The notes beneath the pieces were generated by a model. The model worked only from the letters and a program-made list of their open reading frames with translations, did not search any database and had not been told where the DNA came from. From an uncultured Myxococcales bacterium (lineage in GTDB: Bacteria; Myxococcota_A; UBA9042): DNA of 54,535 nt. Shown piece after piece: positions 42,354 to 51,090 of the stretch (positions within the stretch are counted from its first letter, which is position 1; each line of letters begins with the position of its first letter). The stretch covers positions 1 to 54,535 of the forward strand of contig CAIXGW010000080.1 in assembly GCA_903919145.1 (NCBI GenBank), written 5' to 3'. Made by a program: the position numbers and the translations under genes.

Positions 42354-43226
42354 TCAGCGCGGCGCCCTGCCGGTGCTGGCCCGCTGCGCCGGCCGGACAG
42401 CAAGGGGGGCGCGCAGCCGCGTTCTGGCTGCCTGGGGCGCTGCGGCAGCCTTGGCGGGTGCCATAGCTTCCAGGTCGGCTGGCGCCGGCTCGGTGGGCGC
42501 GGCGGCCTGGACAGCAGCGTCCAGGTCTGAGCGGCCGTCCGGCTCTGGCCCCAAGCGGCGCACGGTCACGCGGCGGAAGAACTCACCCGTGTCAATGGCG
42601 CCGGCGGCCAACTGATCGACGTCGGCGGCCTGCGCCTGCATGTCGACCATCGGCTGGCCATCAATGCTAGTGATAACAGCAACTTGTCGAGCCCCACTGG
42701 CTGCCAGGGTGGCAAAGCCCAGGGCCCACTGGGCGGCCAGCTCGTCTGGATAGCGGTCGGCGTCGGCGGCGTCCAGGTGTAGCACCAGGCGACCGCCGTC
42801 TTCCGCCACCGCGCCTTCGGGCAGGGTCAACCCAGCCTGCCGCAAGGTAGAAAGGGCCCTTTGGGCGCGGCTGCCCAGGGGCGCCACCGCCGTGGCCGGG
42901 CCCGTGGCCGGCTGGGCAAACAGGTTGGCGGCCATCGAGCCAGCGGCAGCGAGCGAGTCGACCAGCGCCGGGCCTGCAGCTGGCGCGGGCGCCGCAGCGG
43001 CGCCGGCTGCGGACGGCGGCGGCAGGACAGCAACCACCTGCGCCACCGGCGCCGGCGGCAGCGCGGCGGGGGCTGCCGGCGGCCGATCGCCCAGCAGCGC
43101 GGACAGCGGCCCTGGCAGCTTCTCTGGCAGGGCCTGGCGCACGCGGTCGCAGCCCAGGGCGGCTACGGCCAGCAGTACCAGATACACCCCAAGGAAATTG
43201 ACTGGCCTGCACAGCAATCGGTTCAT
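42354..43226 (-). CDS. Lipoprotein of unknown function
   Basis: 290 residues. Lipobox VAALGC (Cys26), then a Pro/Ala-rich, probably disordered stretch (about 48-90). A compact central domain (about 125-215) contains GGRLVLHLDAADADRYPDE and RQVAVITSIDGQPMVDMQ, and the tail is Ala/Pro-rich. I do not recognise the family. It lies 85 bp upstream of the radical SAM gene and 45 bp after the next upstream gene, all on the minus strand. Confidence 0.7.
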   Translation of the reverse strand: MNRLLCRPVNFLGVYLVLLAVAALGCDRVRQALPEKLPGPLSALLGDRPPAAPAALPPAPVAQVVAVLPPPSAAGAAAAPAPAAGPALVDSLAAAGSMAANLFAQPATGPATAVAPLGSRAQRALSTLRQAGLTLPEGAVAEDGGRLVLHLDAADADRYPDELAAQWALGFATLAASGARQVAVITSIDGQPMVDMQAQAADVDQLAAGAIDTGEFFRRVTVRRLGPEPDGRSDLDAAVQAAAPTEPAPADLEAMAPAKAAAAPQAARTRLRAPLAVRPAQRASTGRAPR

Positions 43227-43271
43227 CGCCCACCTCTTGATCAGCGCCGCGCGGCGGCCGCTTGCCAGCCG

Positions 43272-44546
43272 CTACTCGCAGCAGTCGGCGGCGGGGTCGG
43301 CGGTGCAGCAGTCCCAGGTACTGGTCTTTTTGGCAAAATCGCTTCCGACTTTGACGACGACCCCAAAGGTCTTGTCGACCACTTCCGCGCCGGCCCAGCC
43401 AACGACCGGCACCTTGTCGACCACCAGCTTCAGGCCTTTGCCAAGGATGACCGTGCCCTTGAGCATCCGACCGTGGTCGCCGCGGATCTCGCCGGCTTTG
43501 ACTTTTTGCTCCAACTGCTGGATCGACTGGCGAACCTCGTTGATGTCGCTCAGGACTTCTTTGGCCTTGTTGATCTTGTCGGCGGTTTGAAAGGCCTTGC
43601 TGCCAGGCCCCGCGGCATCGCTGTGCGGATTGGCTTTGGTCGCCTCATCCAGAATCTGCAGGCCGGCTTGGATGGCGCTTTTGGTGGCTTCCGCCATGCC
43701 CTTGCCCGCAGCTTCATCAAAGGAATCAGCAGGGTTAGCCTGAGCTTTGACCGGCGCCAGGGCTTGAGTCAAGGCCTGCTTGGCCTGTTGTTGGCCGGCC
43801 TTGGCCTTGGCCGTCTTGGGATGATCGGCGTTGGATCCGGGGGGATTCGCTGGCGCTGCGGCAGACGGCCCCCCAGAGGGCCCGACCAGCGGCTGGGGTC
43901 CCGCCGCCGGCGGCTTGCCAGGTGGCTGCGCTGCGGGCGGCGGAGCTGGTGGGGCAACACCGCCAGCGAGCGCCGCTGTCCAAGTGAAGGAGCCGCCCTT
44001 GGCGTAGCTGGCAACGCCGTGCGCTTGCGCCCCTTCGGTAATGCCGCGCAGCGTCAAAGCATCGCTCGAGCTGCTATCCATCGGCTGAACGCTGTGCTGC
44101 TTGTGGCCACCGGCAGCGACATCGACCGTGGCTGTCCCCACTGTGGTGGCGCGCAGCTGCGCCGATCCGCTGATCTCCCCCGTTGCCGGGTTCCACGTTC
44201 CGCTGCAGGTCGAAGCGGCCATGCGCACGTTGCCGTTCATCCGGGTCGTCGACGGGCCCACGACCAGCGTGCCCTCTAAGGGACCTGTACCGCTCAGAAA
44301 ACAGGTGAACTTGCCGGCGGCCGGCAGGATTCTCAGCTTGATCTCGCCGGTCACCGTGGCCCCAAGGCCCATGCGCTTTTGGGTCCAGGTAAAGGGCCCC
44401 TGATAGGCGCGCGGTTCATCGCTGCTGGCCGCAGGGGCCCCGGGCAAAGGGCTCTGGCCACCAGCCCTTTTGGGCATCAGCAGCCACAGCAGGCACGCTG
44501 CAGCTAACAACGCTGCCCACCACCAGTGTTTGCGAAGAGCTTGCAT
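43272..44546 (-). CDS. Membrane-anchored protein of unknown function
   Basis: 424 residues from the ATG at 44546, preceded by an excellent GGAGGT ribosome-binding site 5 bp away. There is one N-terminal hydrophobic anchor (WWWAALLAAACLLWLLM). A beta-rich domain (about 45-190) with LEGTLVVGP, MNGNVRMAA and ISGSAQLRATTV strands precedes a Pro-rich linker (190-235) and a helical domain (270-400). The chain ends with a CCTADPAADCCE tail with five Cys. The tail could bind metal or form disulfides. I do not know the family. It probably belongs to the same transcription unit as the lipoprotein and radical SAM genes. Confidence 0.72.
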   Translation of the reverse strand: MQALRKHWWWAALLAAACLLWLLMPKRAGGQSPLPGAPAASSDEPRAYQGPFTWTQKRMGLGATVTGEIKLRILPAAGKFTCFLSGTGPLEGTLVVGPSTTRMNGNVRMAASTCSGTWNPATGEISGSAQLRATTVGTATVDVAAGGHKQHSVQPMDSSSSDALTLRGITEGAQAHGVASYAKGGSFTWTAALAGGVAPPAPPPAAQPPGKPPAAGPQPLVGPSGGPSAAAPANPPGSNADHPKTAKAKAGQQQAKQALTQALAPVKAQANPADSFDEAAGKGMAEATKSAIQAGLQILDEATKANPHSDAAGPGSKAFQTADKINKAKEVLSDINEVRQSIQQLEQKVKAGEIRGDHGRMLKGTVILGKGLKLVVDKVPVVGWAGAEVVDKTFGVVVKVGSDFAKKTSTWDCCTADPAADCCE

Positions 44547-44655
44547 AGGCGACCTCCGCCTACCAAGGTGCGCCCGCAACAGGCAAAATCAAGGGAATGG
44601 GTCGGCAGAGCGTCACGTGTTTGTCGGGGCACGGCCGCTGGCCCGGCCCAGGGGC

Positions 44656-46125
44656 TCACTCGGCGGCCACGTCCAACAGCGCCCCGTACAACACCCGGAT
44701 GCCGCGCTTGAACTCGACCACGGGCATCCGCTCGTCGGCGCCGTGCATCGTCTCGGCCACCTGGCGGGTCACGGCGACCGGCAGAAAGCCGTAGGCGCGC
44801 ACGCCGACCTGACGGGCATACATGCTGTCAGTAAAGCCCACCGACAGCAGAGGTCCCACCACGGCGTCGCTGCGACCGACCAGGACATGGCGGGCCAGGG
44901 CCAGAAACAGCGGGTCATCCGTTGGCGATTCGGTCGCTTGCGCCTGGTGCAGCACCTGCCAGCTGACCTGGTCATCGCCGACCAGCGCCTGCAGCTCTTG
45001 GAGCAGCGCCTCTGGCTTGAGGCCGGGCAGCAGCCGGCAGTCCAGCTGGGCGCTGACTTCGCTGGGCACCACGTTGGGCTGGTGCATGCCAGAGAAGCCA
45101 GTAATGCTGCAGGTGTTGGCCAACATCGCCCGCGATCCGGGCTCTTCCATCAGCTTGCCCACCGCCAGGGTGTCGACCAGCCAGGGCCGCTGCAGCACGT
45201 AGCCGGTCGCGCCGCCACCGTGGCGCCCGGCCGCCGCCAGCGACTCGTACAGCGACGGATGGACCGCCGCCACCAGCTGGCGAGCGCGCAATTTGTCGAG
45301 CGCTTGCAGCAACCTGTCAGGCGCCCGACCCGGCAGCTGGGTAGAGCCGTGCCCCGCCTTGCCGCGCGCCGTCATCTTGAGCCACAGCAGGCCTTTTTCT
45401 GCCACCGACACGCCAAACACGGTCTGGCCAGGATAGACCACGTCGCGGATGCCGATGCCCCCCTCATTGAGCAGATGCGAACAGCCTATGCGGGCCCAGT
45501 GCTTGTCGATCAGAAAGCGGGTGCCCAGGTTGTCGACCTCTTCGTCGGCCACGGCCAGCAGGACCACGTCTCTCTTGAGGGGGATCTTGTGGCGCTTGAG
45601 CTGGACCATCGCCGCCAGCTCCAGAATGCCTTGGCCCTTCATGTCGAGCGCGCCGCGGCCCCAGACGTAGCCATCGGCAATCGCCCCCGACAGCGGACCG
45701 CGGCCTGGAGCCCAGTTGGCGCTCTCTGCGGTCACCACGTCGATGTGCGACATCAGGCACAGCGGCTTTTCTGCGCCAGAACCGGCCAGCCTGGCCACCA
45801 AAGAGCCGCGCCCCGGGGCAAACTCCAGGATCTCGCCGTCAATGCCCTCTTTGGCAAGAATCGCCTTAAGGAATTCTGCGCCGCGGGTCTCATTGCCTGG
45901 CGGATTGGTCGTGTCGACCTGCAAGTAGGCCGAAAGCCACGCCACCGCCTCGTCTCCCGCTGCAGCCCAGTCGACGGCAGCCAGCCGCGCCGGGGTCTGC
46001 GGCTGCAGCGGCCCCAGGTCGCGGGCAGGCGTCACAGTGCACGCGGCGCTGGTTGCCACAGTCAGCAGCCAGGCGCAGCAGACCTTGGGGCGAAAGCGAT
46101 CGGCCAAGCTCAAGAAAAACCGCAT
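44656..46125 (-). CDS. M20-family metallopeptidase, exported
   Basis: 489 residues with an N-terminal export signal and a Cys (ATSAAC) that may be a weak lipobox. M20 motifs are present: SHIDVV (His/Asp metal ligand, about 123-127), GALDMKG (Asp bridging ligand, about 158), ADEEVDN (catalytic Glu, about 195) and a dimerisation domain beginning near KMTARGKAGHGS (about 250). Family members are two-zinc aminoacylases, carboxypeptidases or dipeptidases. It starts 6 bp after the stop of the preceding lipoprotein gene on the same strand, so the two are coupled. An envelope location suggests peptide scavenging. The substrate is unknown. Confidence 0.9.
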   Translation of the reverse strand: MRFFLSLADRFRPKVCCAWLLTVATSAACTVTPARDLGPLQPQTPARLAAVDWAAAGDEAVAWLSAYLQVDTTNPPGNETRGAEFLKAILAKEGIDGEILEFAPGRGSLVARLAGSGAEKPLCLMSHIDVVTAESANWAPGRGPLSGAIADGYVWGRGALDMKGQGILELAAMVQLKRHKIPLKRDVVLLAVADEEVDNLGTRFLIDKHWARIGCSHLLNEGGIGIRDVVYPGQTVFGVSVAEKGLLWLKMTARGKAGHGSTQLPGRAPDRLLQALDKLRARQLVAAVHPSLYESLAAAGRHGGGATGYVLQRPWLVDTLAVGKLMEEPGSRAMLANTCSITGFSGMHQPNVVPSEVSAQLDCRLLPGLKPEALLQELQALVGDDQVSWQVLHQAQATESPTDDPLFLALARHVLVGRSDAVVGPLLSVGFTDSMYARQVGVRAYGFLPVAVTRQVAETMHGADERMPVVEFKRGIRVLYGALLDVAAE

Positions 46126-46131
46126 AAAGCC

Positions 46132-46974
46132 TCAGAATTTGCCAGAGGCGCAGGCCTTCTCGACCTCTTTGTCCCAGTCGACAAACCCACCAAACTGCAG
46201 ATTTTGCAGGGTGGTGCTCTCATTGGAGAGGCCCATGAACTGCGCCTGCCGCCACACAGCAAACAGGTGGACCACTTTGCCTGGGGTGCGCTCAAAATAG
46301 GCTTCCACCTGATAGTCCTGCTGCCACTCTGTGGCTGACGCCACTGCCACCGCGTTCTCTTTCAGCCAGGTGCGCGACACCAGCGCGGCGCCGTAGGGGC
46401 TCTTGGCTTTGCCCAGATCGGCGATGAAGCGCAGGCTGCCGTCGAGTTTCTCGCTGGCGTAGTCAGAAGTCAGCTCCGTGTCCCAGTCAAGCTGGTTGAA
46501 TTTGCGGGCCAGGTACTCATCGCGGCTCTGGCGAAAGGTGCGCTTGTAGGCCGTGTAGGCGCTAGGGTGCAGGGCATTTTGGTCGGCGGCGCTGTGGATT
46601 TTCTCTACCTGGGCCAGCTTGCAGTTGAATTCGGTGACGACCATCATGCCCACGGTCTTGGTGGGATCCACGCCGGTGCGCCCGACTACGGCATTGTCCC
46701 CAGCCTTGAGCGAGCCGATGAGGCCTTTGAACGGGTTGTCAGCCGTCACCGCCGTAACAGAACCCGCCAGCGCGACCACGGCTTCGGCCATGCGCTCGTC
46801 GCTGGCGGTGGCGTAGTTGCGGTACAGCCAGCGCGAGACGTCGATGATTTGCTCTGGCGCCGGGTCCTCGGCGCAGCCGCTGGCCAAGGCACCGCCCACC
46901 AGAAGGGCCAGCCGGACCAAGGTCTTACCAAAGCCCTGGGCAACAAATTCGCGAGCAGGGGGCGGCTTGGTCAT
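46132..46974 (-). CDS. Lipoprotein of unknown function, coupled to the M20 peptidase
   Basis: 280 residues from the ATG at 46974 with GGAG 7 bp upstream. Lipobox ALASGC (Cys34). The mature part is helical at first (about 40-75), then mixed, with a long charged region (140-200). A C-terminal domain contains VEAYFERTPGKVVHLFAVWR. No known domain is recognised. The 6-bp gap to the M20 peptidase gene makes a functional link likely, for example as an inhibitor, substrate receptor or assembly partner. Confidence 0.72.
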   Translation of the reverse strand: MTKPPPAREFVAQGFGKTLVRLALLVGGALASGCAEDPAPEQIIDVSRWLYRNYATASDERMAEAVVALAGSVTAVTADNPFKGLIGSLKAGDNAVVGRTGVDPTKTVGMMVVTEFNCKLAQVEKIHSAADQNALHPSAYTAYKRTFRQSRDEYLARKFNQLDWDTELTSDYASEKLDGSLRFIADLGKAKSPYGAALVSRTWLKENAVAVASATEWQQDYQVEAYFERTPGKVVHLFAVWRQAQFMGLSNESTTLQNLQFGGFVDWDKEVEKACASGKF

Positions 46975-47104
46975 GGGGGGCTCCAGCAGGTGTCCGTGGC
47001 GAGAGAGCATAGTAAACAGCGGGTGAAGCAAGCAACTTTGGCCAAGCTACTGGCCCCAAGGCTCCCGACCAGTTCTTCTGGCCAGAGCCTTGACGGCGGG
47101 CCGG

Positions 47105-48757
47105 CTACTGCAGCTGGTAGAAGAGCTGACAGACGGGGGGCTGGCAGGTGCCCTGGGTCATTCCCTTGTCGCAGAAAAGGCCTTCGGCACATTCCATCAG
47201 GCAGGTCCCGCCGGCGCCGGGCATGGGTACGCAGCGGAGCTTGCCCTGGTCGTCTGGGGCGCACGATCCGTCCAGGCCGCACTCGTTGCCGGCGCTGCAG
47301 GACTGGCCGGTGGCGTAGACCTGGGCGCAGGAATTGCTTTTGAAGTCGCAGAATAGGCCGGCGGCGCAGATGTCATTTTCGCACTTGCTGCCCTTGGGCT
47401 GGCGCTTGACGCAGGTGCTGCCGGTAGGGCCAAAGGCGCAAACCAGGTCGCCCGGGCTCTTGCCGGCGCTGGGGCTGCAGTTGCCGTGCTGGTTGCATGC
47501 CGCGCCCTCAGCCGGTGGATCGGCGCAGACAAAGGCGTCGGTCTGGCAGACCAGGCCGGGGCCGCACAGCATCGGGCCAAACTCGCTCATGGCACAGGGC
47601 TCGCCCTTCTTGGGCAGCGCGGCGCACAGCTGGGTGTCGCTGGTGCAGCCCAGGCCAGGGCCACACAAGACGCCGTTGGCGCATGGCGAGCCGGCGGCCG
47701 GGCGGGGAGCGCACTGACCGGCAGCTGGGTCACACCACAGGGCCGCCTTGCACTGCGCGTCTTGGACACAAGGCGCCCCCTGCGCCAACTGCGCCTTGCA
47801 GCTGTTGAAGACGGGACCCAGGCACTTGCCGCCGCCGCCGCAGTCTTGGCCGGGCGTACAGGTCTTGGGGCCGGTCGCGCAATTGCCGGCGCTGCAGGTC
47901 ATCAACAGGCCACAGGTGTCGCTGCTGGTGCAGGCGTCGCCCAGCTTGGGCAGGCCGGCGCAGTAGCCAGCGCTGCACTGGCTCAGCAGCGGGCAGTGGT
48001 CGCCCTCCTTGCAAGGCGAGCCGATCTTGAGGATGGGCTTGCAGGTCTTGGATTGGCTGTCGCACTGCAGCGATTGGCAGTGGCTGGCGCTCTTGCACGG
48101 CGCGCCGTCTTCCAGGCGCACAGCTCCGCACTTTTCGTCGACGCAGCCGCTGCCGTCGGGGCAGAGCTGATCGCTGAATTGGCATTTGCCGCCGGCCAGC
48201 ACAGGCTGGTGCAGCCACTCGGCGCAAGGGCCTGGGCCCAGGGCGCTCTTGCCCGCCACCACGCAAAGGGGCAGCAGCTGGTCCAGCCAGGTGATGCACG
48301 CCGGCACCCGCGCAGGGTCGATGGCCAGCATCCCCGCCTGCAGCGCCCCATCGATCTTGGCCATGTCTTTGAGGCAGATGTCGGTCATCCACGGCAGGCA
48401 GATCGCCTGGGTCGGCGGCCCGCTCTTGGGCGTGGTACAGCTGCACTGCAAGGCGCGCTGGCAGGCCCACGCGGCCCAGGGCTGGCAAAAATCAAGCAGG
48501 TTCTTGGAAGAACTGCCTGCCGCCACATCGGCATCTGCCTTGGCCGGTGCGTCGGTGGGCGCGGCGTCAGCCGCCGTGTCCAAGGCCGCATCCACCAATG
48601 CCCCAGCCGCGACGTCGGCCCCGGAGCCAGCGTCGCCAGCGGCCGCGAGTGTGGCGGTGGAGCTGCAGGCCGTAGCGCCAGCCAGCCCCAGCAGCAGGGC
48701 CAGGGCCAGGGCGGCGCACCTTTGACTAGCGGAAACCACAGGGGTCACAGGGCTCAT
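47105..48757 (-). CDS. Cys-rich lipoprotein (Dickkopf-like disulfide repeats)
   Basis: 550 residues. Lipobox GATAC (Cys31) and an Ala/Asp-rich linker (35-80) precede a first Cys-containing domain (about 85-190). About nine repeats of the type G-x-PC-x5-C-x5-C-x-G-x-C follow (about 190-545), for example GAPCKSASHC, GSPCKEGDHC, GDACTSSDTC. Dickkopf/EB-like Cys-rich modules of this sort are typical of myxobacterial surface lipoproteins. It is probably surface-exposed and disulfide-stabilised, with an adhesive or structural role. No enzymatic motif is seen. It is divergent from the ABC-F gene. Confidence 0.82.
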   Translation of the reverse strand: MSPVTPVVSASQRCAALALALLLGLAGATACSSTATLAAAGDAGSGADVAAGALVDAALDTAADAAPTDAPAKADADVAAGSSSKNLLDFCQPWAAWACQRALQCSCTTPKSGPPTQAICLPWMTDICLKDMAKIDGALQAGMLAIDPARVPACITWLDQLLPLCVVAGKSALGPGPCAEWLHQPVLAGGKCQFSDQLCPDGSGCVDEKCGAVRLEDGAPCKSASHCQSLQCDSQSKTCKPILKIGSPCKEGDHCPLLSQCSAGYCAGLPKLGDACTSSDTCGLLMTCSAGNCATGPKTCTPGQDCGGGGKCLGPVFNSCKAQLAQGAPCVQDAQCKAALWCDPAAGQCAPRPAAGSPCANGVLCGPGLGCTSDTQLCAALPKKGEPCAMSEFGPMLCGPGLVCQTDAFVCADPPAEGAACNQHGNCSPSAGKSPGDLVCAFGPTGSTCVKRQPKGSKCENDICAAGLFCDFKSNSCAQVYATGQSCSAGNECGLDGSCAPDDQGKLRCVPMPGAGGTCLMECAEGLFCDKGMTQGTCQPPVCQLFYQLQ

Positions 48758-48783
48758 CTACGCTCCAGACCGCCGACCAGAAC

Positions 48784-48838
48784 CCGGTGGTTGCGGGCCA
48801 AGCTTGCCGCCCGCCGCCCGTTAGGGCAAGCCCACCGG
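48784..48838. repeat. Two-tier inverted repeat in the divergent spacer
   Basis: The outer arms CCGGTGG (48784-48790) and CCACCGG (48832-48838) enclose inner arms GCTTGCC (48802-48808) and GGCAAGC (48825-48831). All arms are perfect. It falls in the likely 5' leader of the Cys-rich lipoprotein gene (minus strand) and upstream of the ABC-F promoter, so it could be an operator or a leader hairpin. Confidence 0.5.
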
Positions 48839-48865
48839 CTGGGCTGGAAGCTGCGCTGATCCCCG

Positions 48866-48877
48866 GCTCCTAGGAGC
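48866..48877. promoter_or_regulatory. 12-bp palindrome over the -35 region, possible operator
   Basis: GCTCCTAGGAGC is a perfect palindrome that covers the position expected for the -35 box of the candidate ABC-F promoter. A regulator bound here would block or replace -35 contacts. It is inferred from position and symmetry only. Confidence 0.35.
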
Positions 48878-48886
48878 TCCGCCCTG

Positions 48887-48895
48887 TGCTACCAT
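48887..48895 (+). promoter_or_regulatory. Extended -10 element of the ABC-F gene
   Basis: TGCTACCAT has TG spaced correctly before TACCAT (four of six). No good -35 is present. Predicted transcription starts near 48902, about 50 nt before the ATG at 48952. Confidence 0.38.
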
Positions 48896-48951
48896 GCCGC
48901 TCCTTTGCGCCACCCCGGGCGCTGCCTCCTTCTGCCCACCCCGAGCCGCCG

Positions 48952-50970
48952 ATGCTGCAACTTCAGAACCTCTCTAAATCCTTTGGCCCTCAAGCTCTTT
49001 TTGAGGGGATCCACTGGCAGATCCTGCCGCGGCGGCGCTACGGCTTGGTGGGGCCCAATGGCGCGGGCAAGACCACCCTGCTGCGCATCCTGAACGGCGA
49101 GATCCAGGCCGATGGCGGGGCCGTCCAAAAGCCCAAGTCAATGCGCATTGGCTACCTGCCTCAAGATGTAGAGGATATTGGCCAGGGCCCGGTGCTGCCG
49201 GTTGTGCTGAACAGCATGCCCGGGTGGAGTGCGGCCAAGGCGCGCCTGGAGGAGATCCACGACCGGATGGCCCACGACCACGACTGGGCCGGCAGCCAAG
49301 AGGCCCTGGATCTGCTCGACAAGGCCATGATCGGCTATGAGCTGGCCGGCGGCGACGAGCTGGAGACCCGCGCCAAGACCGTGCTGGGTGGCCTGGGCTT
49401 TACCCGGCAGAATCTGGGCGTTGATGTCGCAAGCCTTTCAGGCGGATGGCGAATGCGGGTGGCGCTGGGCAAGCTGCTGGTGCAGGCCCCAGACGTGCTG
49501 ATGCTGGACGAGCCGACCAATCACCTGGACCTCGAGAGCTTGGCGTGGTTTGAGGATTTCTTGGAAGCGTACGAAGGCGCAGTGGTGGCTGTAAGTCACG
49601 ATCGCTACTTTCTCAACCGCATCCCAACCCACGTGGTCGAGCTGACCAAGAAGGGCGTTCACGAATACCCGGGCGGCTATGACGACTTCATTGAAGGGCG
49701 CATCGCCCGCCTGGAGCAGCAGCAGGCGGCCAAGGCCCAGGTGGACCGCCAGCGCGCCCACCTGCAGGCGTTTGTCGACCGCTTTCGCTCCAAGGCCAGC
49801 AAGGCCAAGCAGGCACAGAGCCGCTTGAAGATGCTGGCTCGCCTAGAGAATATCGACATCGATGTGCCGGGCGGCCAGCAGATCGGCCTCAAGTTTGCTG
49901 AGCCGGCGCGCACCGCCAAAGAAGTCCTGCGCCTGGACCACGTGCAAAAGTCCTGGGGAGACAACGTAGTCTACCGCGACTGCACCATGACCATCTGGCG
50001 CGGAGACAAGGTGGCGCTGGTCGGCCCCAACGGCGCGGGCAAGTCCACGCTGCTCAAGATCCTGGCCGGCGTCACCGACATTCAGGGCGGCAGCGTGATT
50101 TTGGGCAGCGGCGTGGTCCGCGAGTACTACGCCCAGCACCAGCTGGAGCAATTGGACGGCAGCAGCACGGCCTACGAAGAAGCGCGGCGCTCGGCTTCCG
50201 ATCGAACAGTGCCAATGGTGCGCTCTGTGTTGGGCGGCTTAGGCTTTTCTGGCCAGTCGGTCGACAAGCGCATCCATGTGCTGTCGGGCGGCGAAAAGGC
50301 CCGGGTGGCGCTGGCCAAGATGGTGCTGCGCGCCCCCAATGTGCTGCTCCTGGACGAACCGACCAACCACCTGGACCTGACGACCCGCGAGGTGCTGGAG
50401 CAGTCGCTGACGGCTTTTGAGGGCACGGTGGTCATCGTCAGCCACGACCGCTACTTTATCAACGCCGTGGCCGACAAGATCCTGGAGGTCCAGCCCGGCG
50501 GCCAAACCACGCTGTTTATTGGCGATTATGATGCCTATCTGTACCACAAAGCCGGCGGCGACCCCAAAGAGGTCGAGCGGCTGATGGCCGGCGGCGTGCC
50601 CGATCGACCTGCAGCGCTGGCCCAGGCCGGGGTGGCAGTGCCGGTGGGCGAAGCGCGCGCCGAGACCCGCGATCAGGAGAAGGCCCGCAAGCGCGACGAG
50701 GCCCAGCGCCGCCAGGAAGTCAGCAAGCGCACTCGCGATTTGCGCCAGCGCATTGACAATCTGGAGGCGCAGATTGCCGCGGCAGAAGCCCGACTCAAAG
50801 ACATCGAGCTGCTGCAGGCCAATCCAGAGTTCTACGCCGACAGCGACAAAGTCCGGCTGGTGCTGCTGGAGCAAGCCGCCAAGCGCGCCGAGGTCGATCA
50901 GGCCATGGCCGATTGGGAAGCTCTGGCGCTGCGGATTGAGGCCATCGAAGAGCAGGTGATGGGCGGCTAG
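48952..50970 (+). CDS. ABC-F ATPase (Uup/EttA-type)
   Basis: 672 residues from the ATG at 48952. Two ABC domains are fused without membrane segments. Walker A is GPNGAGKTT (about 34-42) and GPNGAGKST (about 358-366); signatures are LSGGWRMRVALGK (162) and LSGGEKARVALAK (444); Walker B is LMLDEPTNHLD (182) and LLLDEPTNHLD (463). The family's interdomain linker lies at about 240-320. A C-terminal charged coiled coil (about 570-667) is like that of Uup and may bind nucleic acid. ABC-F proteins act on ribosomes at the E site, in translation rescue or antibiotic protection. The start codon has a weak ribosome-binding site. It is not linked to a transporter gene. Confidence 0.93.
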   Translation: MLQLQNLSKSFGPQALFEGIHWQILPRRRYGLVGPNGAGKTTLLRILNGEIQADGGAVQKPKSMRIGYLPQDVEDIGQGPVLPVVLNSMPGWSAAKARLEEIHDRMAHDHDWAGSQEALDLLDKAMIGYELAGGDELETRAKTVLGGLGFTRQNLGVDVASLSGGWRMRVALGKLLVQAPDVLMLDEPTNHLDLESLAWFEDFLEAYEGAVVAVSHDRYFLNRIPTHVVELTKKGVHEYPGGYDDFIEGRIARLEQQQAAKAQVDRQRAHLQAFVDRFRSKASKAKQAQSRLKMLARLENIDIDVPGGQQIGLKFAEPARTAKEVLRLDHVQKSWGDNVVYRDCTMTIWRGDKVALVGPNGAGKSTLLKILAGVTDIQGGSVILGSGVVREYYAQHQLEQLDGSSTAYEEARRSASDRTVPMVRSVLGGLGFSGQSVDKRIHVLSGGEKARVALAKMVLRAPNVLLLDEPTNHLDLTTREVLEQSLTAFEGTVVIVSHDRYFINAVADKILEVQPGGQTTLFIGDYDAYLYHKAGGDPKEVERLMAGGVPDRPAALAQAGVAVPVGEARAETRDQEKARKRDEAQRRQEVSKRTRDLRQRIDNLEAQIAAAEARLKDIELLQANPEFYADSDKVRLVLLEQAAKRAEVDQAMADWEALALRIEAIEEQVMGG

Positions 50971-51090
50971 GAGCCTGCCAGACAAGCACCGGCACCTTCC
51001 GCTAACTAGCCAAAACCGTTGACTCGGCTCAGGCGTCCGACAGGAGCTCAGGGCGATCGACTTGCGAGCGGCCAGGCGGGCGTGGGCCAA

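Noticed and set aside
44470..46338. A 622-residue open frame on the plus strand
   Set aside because: It is antisense to the M20 peptidase gene, whose zinc motifs are intact; the translation resembles no protein family.
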